Shown here in pieces: positions 28,886-31,895 of a stretch of DNA of 31,895 nucleotides. This DNA comes from Reticulitermes lucifugus (Eukaryota > Arthropoda > Insecta > Blattodea > Rhinotermitidae), in NCBI GenBank assembly GCA_026260175.1, contig JAKCWW010003951.1, forward strand, positions 11,987 to 43,881, in the 5' to 3' direction. Below the pieces are notes generated by a model that ran no database searches, was not told the origin of the DNA, and saw nothing but the letters and a program-made list of their open reading frames with translations. A program made the translations under genes and the position numbers. Numbering within the stretch: the first letter of the stretch is position 1; the number at the start of each line of letters is the position of its first letter.

Positions 28886-31770
28886 AACTTCGACACATTT
28901 ATTCTTCAAAACCTTCTCACTTGTTGTTTTGGCCCCAGGATGAGGGATTTCCAGAGTAGCTGAGGAACTGTCAGCTTCTCATACTTTCTTATAGCTACTG
29001 AGTCTTGTTTAACTTATAGGAATCATTATTGGAAAATGGAAGAAGAAACGGAAATATATATTGCTAGTGTTATCAGGTAGGCAAAACTGTTGAACCCATT
29101 TTCTCATGGTACCAGTGGCTAAACTTTATTCTGTATGTATTGAATGTCCATTTGTTGGCATGTGTGTGCATTGTTTGATTTAAACAATGTACAGCTGACA
29201 GTTAAGGTTTGGTTTATAACTTTAGCTTGTATAGTGGGGGCGTTACATAAATTAATTCTTCTTTTCAATGCATCCAGCATCTCGAATGTATAAAAATGTA
29301 ATATTTAAGTTTCCTGTTCCTGCAGCACATATTTAGTGTCCAATCTGCTGCCAGCATTCTTGTTCATGCTTTTCTCCAATATACCATAACCTGTTTTATC
29401 TCCCTTTTACCTTCTACAACCATTAGTTAAATTGCAAACATAGTAGAAGCATGTGGACACATTTTCCAGGTTTCCAAACACAGTAAGTGACATTTCGCAA
29501 TTTCATTTTTGTATATACTGCAGGCAAGAAGCGATAATTTCCAGTTCCTGTCCCATCAACACTAAAAAAAATGGGTATTGTGTGTGCACCATTTTTGGTT
29601 TAGGTCAGTTCACATTCGGTTACATTATTACAGTTCATCTAACAGTGCAATGTGTGATATTAATGAAGAAAGTAATCGTATTGCAGTCAAAGATCATAAA
29701 CTTTGTCTATCATATTTAGGACTAAAGTACGCTCTCATATGGACTTTTACTTCCTTCAGCACTACCATTCTTTGTGTGAGCAACCTGAAATTTATCCTAC
29801 TGCACTGTGTACTACATAACACAACTTGCCCTAGTGATGGTAACTATACAGATGTCATACCACCTTTGTACCATTATGGCTATAGATGCCTCTCTGTTTA
29901 TTACTATTTGTTATTCTGTTTATCTTAATTTTGGTAGTGGGAATGGCTCCAATCCCAGGGAATTTTTTTCAGAAATGCATCTTATTTCTCCTCTTTAAAT
30001 TGTCAGTAACTGATGGAAAGACACAGTTGAAAGCATTAGCAACTTTTTCTGGATCCTTAACTTAGGGCAGGGAATCTGGTCTGGTAAATTTATAAGTATC
30101 TTCCCAGTTCTGCACAAAGGATCATATTGGTCGATGTGCATGGGACGCTCTGACGCCCGCCCAGCTATTATTCTATCTTCCCAGTTTCTCTTTTTAAGGT
30201 GTTCCAAGCTGCTATTTCACTAACCAATTCTGCTGTAAGTCTATTATAACACTGTTGCTTTTGCCTTGTTTCCACTTTGTTTGGAATCTTACAATACTAA
30301 ATATAGAATGCTTTTGTTCTGGATTATTCCTCTTCCTGCTGTACATGTACAGATTCCTTTTTCATTAAAAGAATTTCATATACATTTACAAAACCATTAG
30401 AACTTGCTGTTGATATCAGGACTTCTATACACACATTTTCAAGGCTCAATACTTAGTCTAAGCTGAAACTGCATGATAATTTCGTTACTTAGGTTTGTGG
30501 GTTTCAACTTTGTAGGTGTTATATTATTTGTTGCAATAATGTTGTTGTGACTGTGCATCATGATCTGATAGGCCATTCATTGTGGGAGATGTATAAGATG
30601 GGTTTTTTTCTGGATGTTATTTATAAAATATTAGGTTACCAAGTGCTGTACTCAAAGACATAATGTACTGTTGTTGCAAAATTTACAGTATGTACCCTTA
30701 GCAAGGGACTGAGCTTTTTCTTCACTTGTTTTCATTGAAATGGTCTATATTTATATTACCACAAATTAAGAACTCACGTCTTGGCTTATATAAATGTTTG
30801 AAAGTGGCATCCCTACTCTTTAGAGGAATGTGAAATATCAGTACTGTTGTAAATTTGATATCTCCTAACAAACTACATATACCTCCCTTGGTAGATAATG
30901 TCAGCAGTAACCAGACACTAATGTATAACAGGTAATATGTAGTGTAGCAGCTCCTACTACTCCATGTGGCCTTCAATTTAACACAACATGGGATTTATAT
31001 TGCCGATTCAGAAGTCACTAGTTCTTCAGTTTTATTTCATAGACCCTTGATATTTTGAGGAAAGATATTTAATGAATTTAAAGAGGCAAAAATTTTGCCA
31101 TTTGCTCCAGGACCAAGATAACAGAATTCTGCATAAGTTAACCACCATCATGCTGCTGGTTTTGTACTAAAAAAAGGAATGCCGTAGCATGAAAACAGAA
31201 ATACTGCTCCTGTTTCTCACATGAGTGCAATAAGCTGCATAAATCCTCTCTTCCTTGACAATGTGTAGGCCACGCATTGTGTGTTATTTCCTCAAAATGG
31301 AGACAGTGTCCAGAAGTGTAACAGAGAATATGCCTATACTACCAGACTTACAGGTAGGTCAGTGACACCAGTGGGTAACATACCATGCTTCAAGGCCTGA
31401 TCAAGCCATTCACACTCCTGACCCTCCCATTTATCCATGACTCCTGAAGAGGTTGACAAATTCCACATTTGTGTTAGTCCTGTCTGTGCAATGAAGTTGA
31501 AATCCTTTGTTATTGAATAATGATAATTTCCATCTAGGGCCTTTACCAGTTTGCCCTAGGTCCACAGCACCCTTTCCAAGAGTGGCAGTTGGTTTACAAA
31601 TAATAATATCAAATTTATTTCGTAAGTTTTCTCCGAGCATGGGTCAAAGTTCCCTCCCATGCTACTATTTATCTTTTGTGCCCGTATAACTTTCCGGCAG
31701 ATGATTTGATTTCACTGATTTTTTTGCTAGAGGCTGGGACTTTGCTGGCCAAATGCCATGTATCCAGCCT

Positions 31771-31895
31771 TATAGGGGCCTTACACGATCAATAATACTG
31801 TCATTACTGCACTTCATTATAGGGGCCTTACACGATCAGTAATACTGTCATTACTGCACTTCATTACGGAGCCGTCATTACTCATTCATTACTCC
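31771..31895 (+). repeat. 47 bp tandem repeat at the window end
   Basis: TATAGGGGCCTTACACGATC begins at 31771 and again at 31818; the two 47 bp units differ at one position (CAATAAT versus CAGTAAT). A diverged third unit starts near 31865. GGGGCC-TTACACGATC ends resemble terminal repeats of DNA transposons, perhaps PIF/Harbinger, but the rest lies beyond the window. Confidence 0.75.

Larger units (their letters stand above)
24151..31770. other. Intergenic region downstream of Kif26
   Basis: No protein-coding exon recognised. It contains SINE-like copies 3 and 4. A GC-rich patch at about 28245-28315 (GCGCGGGGGTGAAGAGAC onward) stands out from the AT-rich surroundings but is not identified. 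Open frames up to 116 codons (29578-29928) look random. Confidence 0.55.

Noticed and set aside
29578..29928. 116-codon open frame
   Set aside because: Unremarkable composition, no motif, no splice context; likely random.

Overview
This is an insect genomic window. It holds one multi-exon eukaryotic gene with GT-AG introns, an AT-rich background and many decayed dispersed repeats. Two of these repeats (4590-4770 and 9880-10070) translate into a low-complexity pattern I associate from memory with very abundant repeats of cockroaches and termites, so Blattodea is my best guess. The order is less certain than 'insect'. No bacterial genes, operons, CRISPR arrays or tRNA genes are visible.

The only gene I can support is the 3' part of a KIF26-type (kinesin-11 family) kinesin-like gene on the + strand. 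Eleven coding exons run from 7243 to a TGA at 22975-22977. They encode the second half of the motor domain, a long Ser/Pro/acidic tail, and the C-terminal coiled coil. With the splice sites chosen here the exons sum to 3707 nt, which is 1234 complete codons plus stop, all in frame. The window starts inside the gene, so the exons for the N-terminus and nucleotide-binding loop lie upstream. The motor half shows degenerate switch I (SADSH for SSRSH) and switch II (DLGSCE for DLAGSE), as expected of the non-hydrolysing KIF26 branch.

Layout: 1-7242 is repeat-rich, presumably intronic. It contains a SINE-like copy, hammerhead-like motifs, a 41-45 bp minisatellite, a hAT-type MITE, a LINE remnant and a 590 bp foldback element with a hammerhead-like motif in each arm. 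7243-22977 holds the exons, with repeats in the introns, including an oppositely oriented pair of one dispersed repeat that brackets five exons. 22978 to about 24150 is probable 3' UTR with a long pyrimidine-rich tract. From there to 31895 the sequence is intergenic, with two SINE-like copies and, at the very end, a 47 bp tandem repeat that may begin another element.

The most interesting signal is a recurring architecture: CTGANGA, one extra T, a short G/C hairpin, then GAAAC and a tiny stem III. It occurs in at least three to six places on both strands and fits type I hammerhead ribozymes as known from Penelope-like elements and retrozymes.
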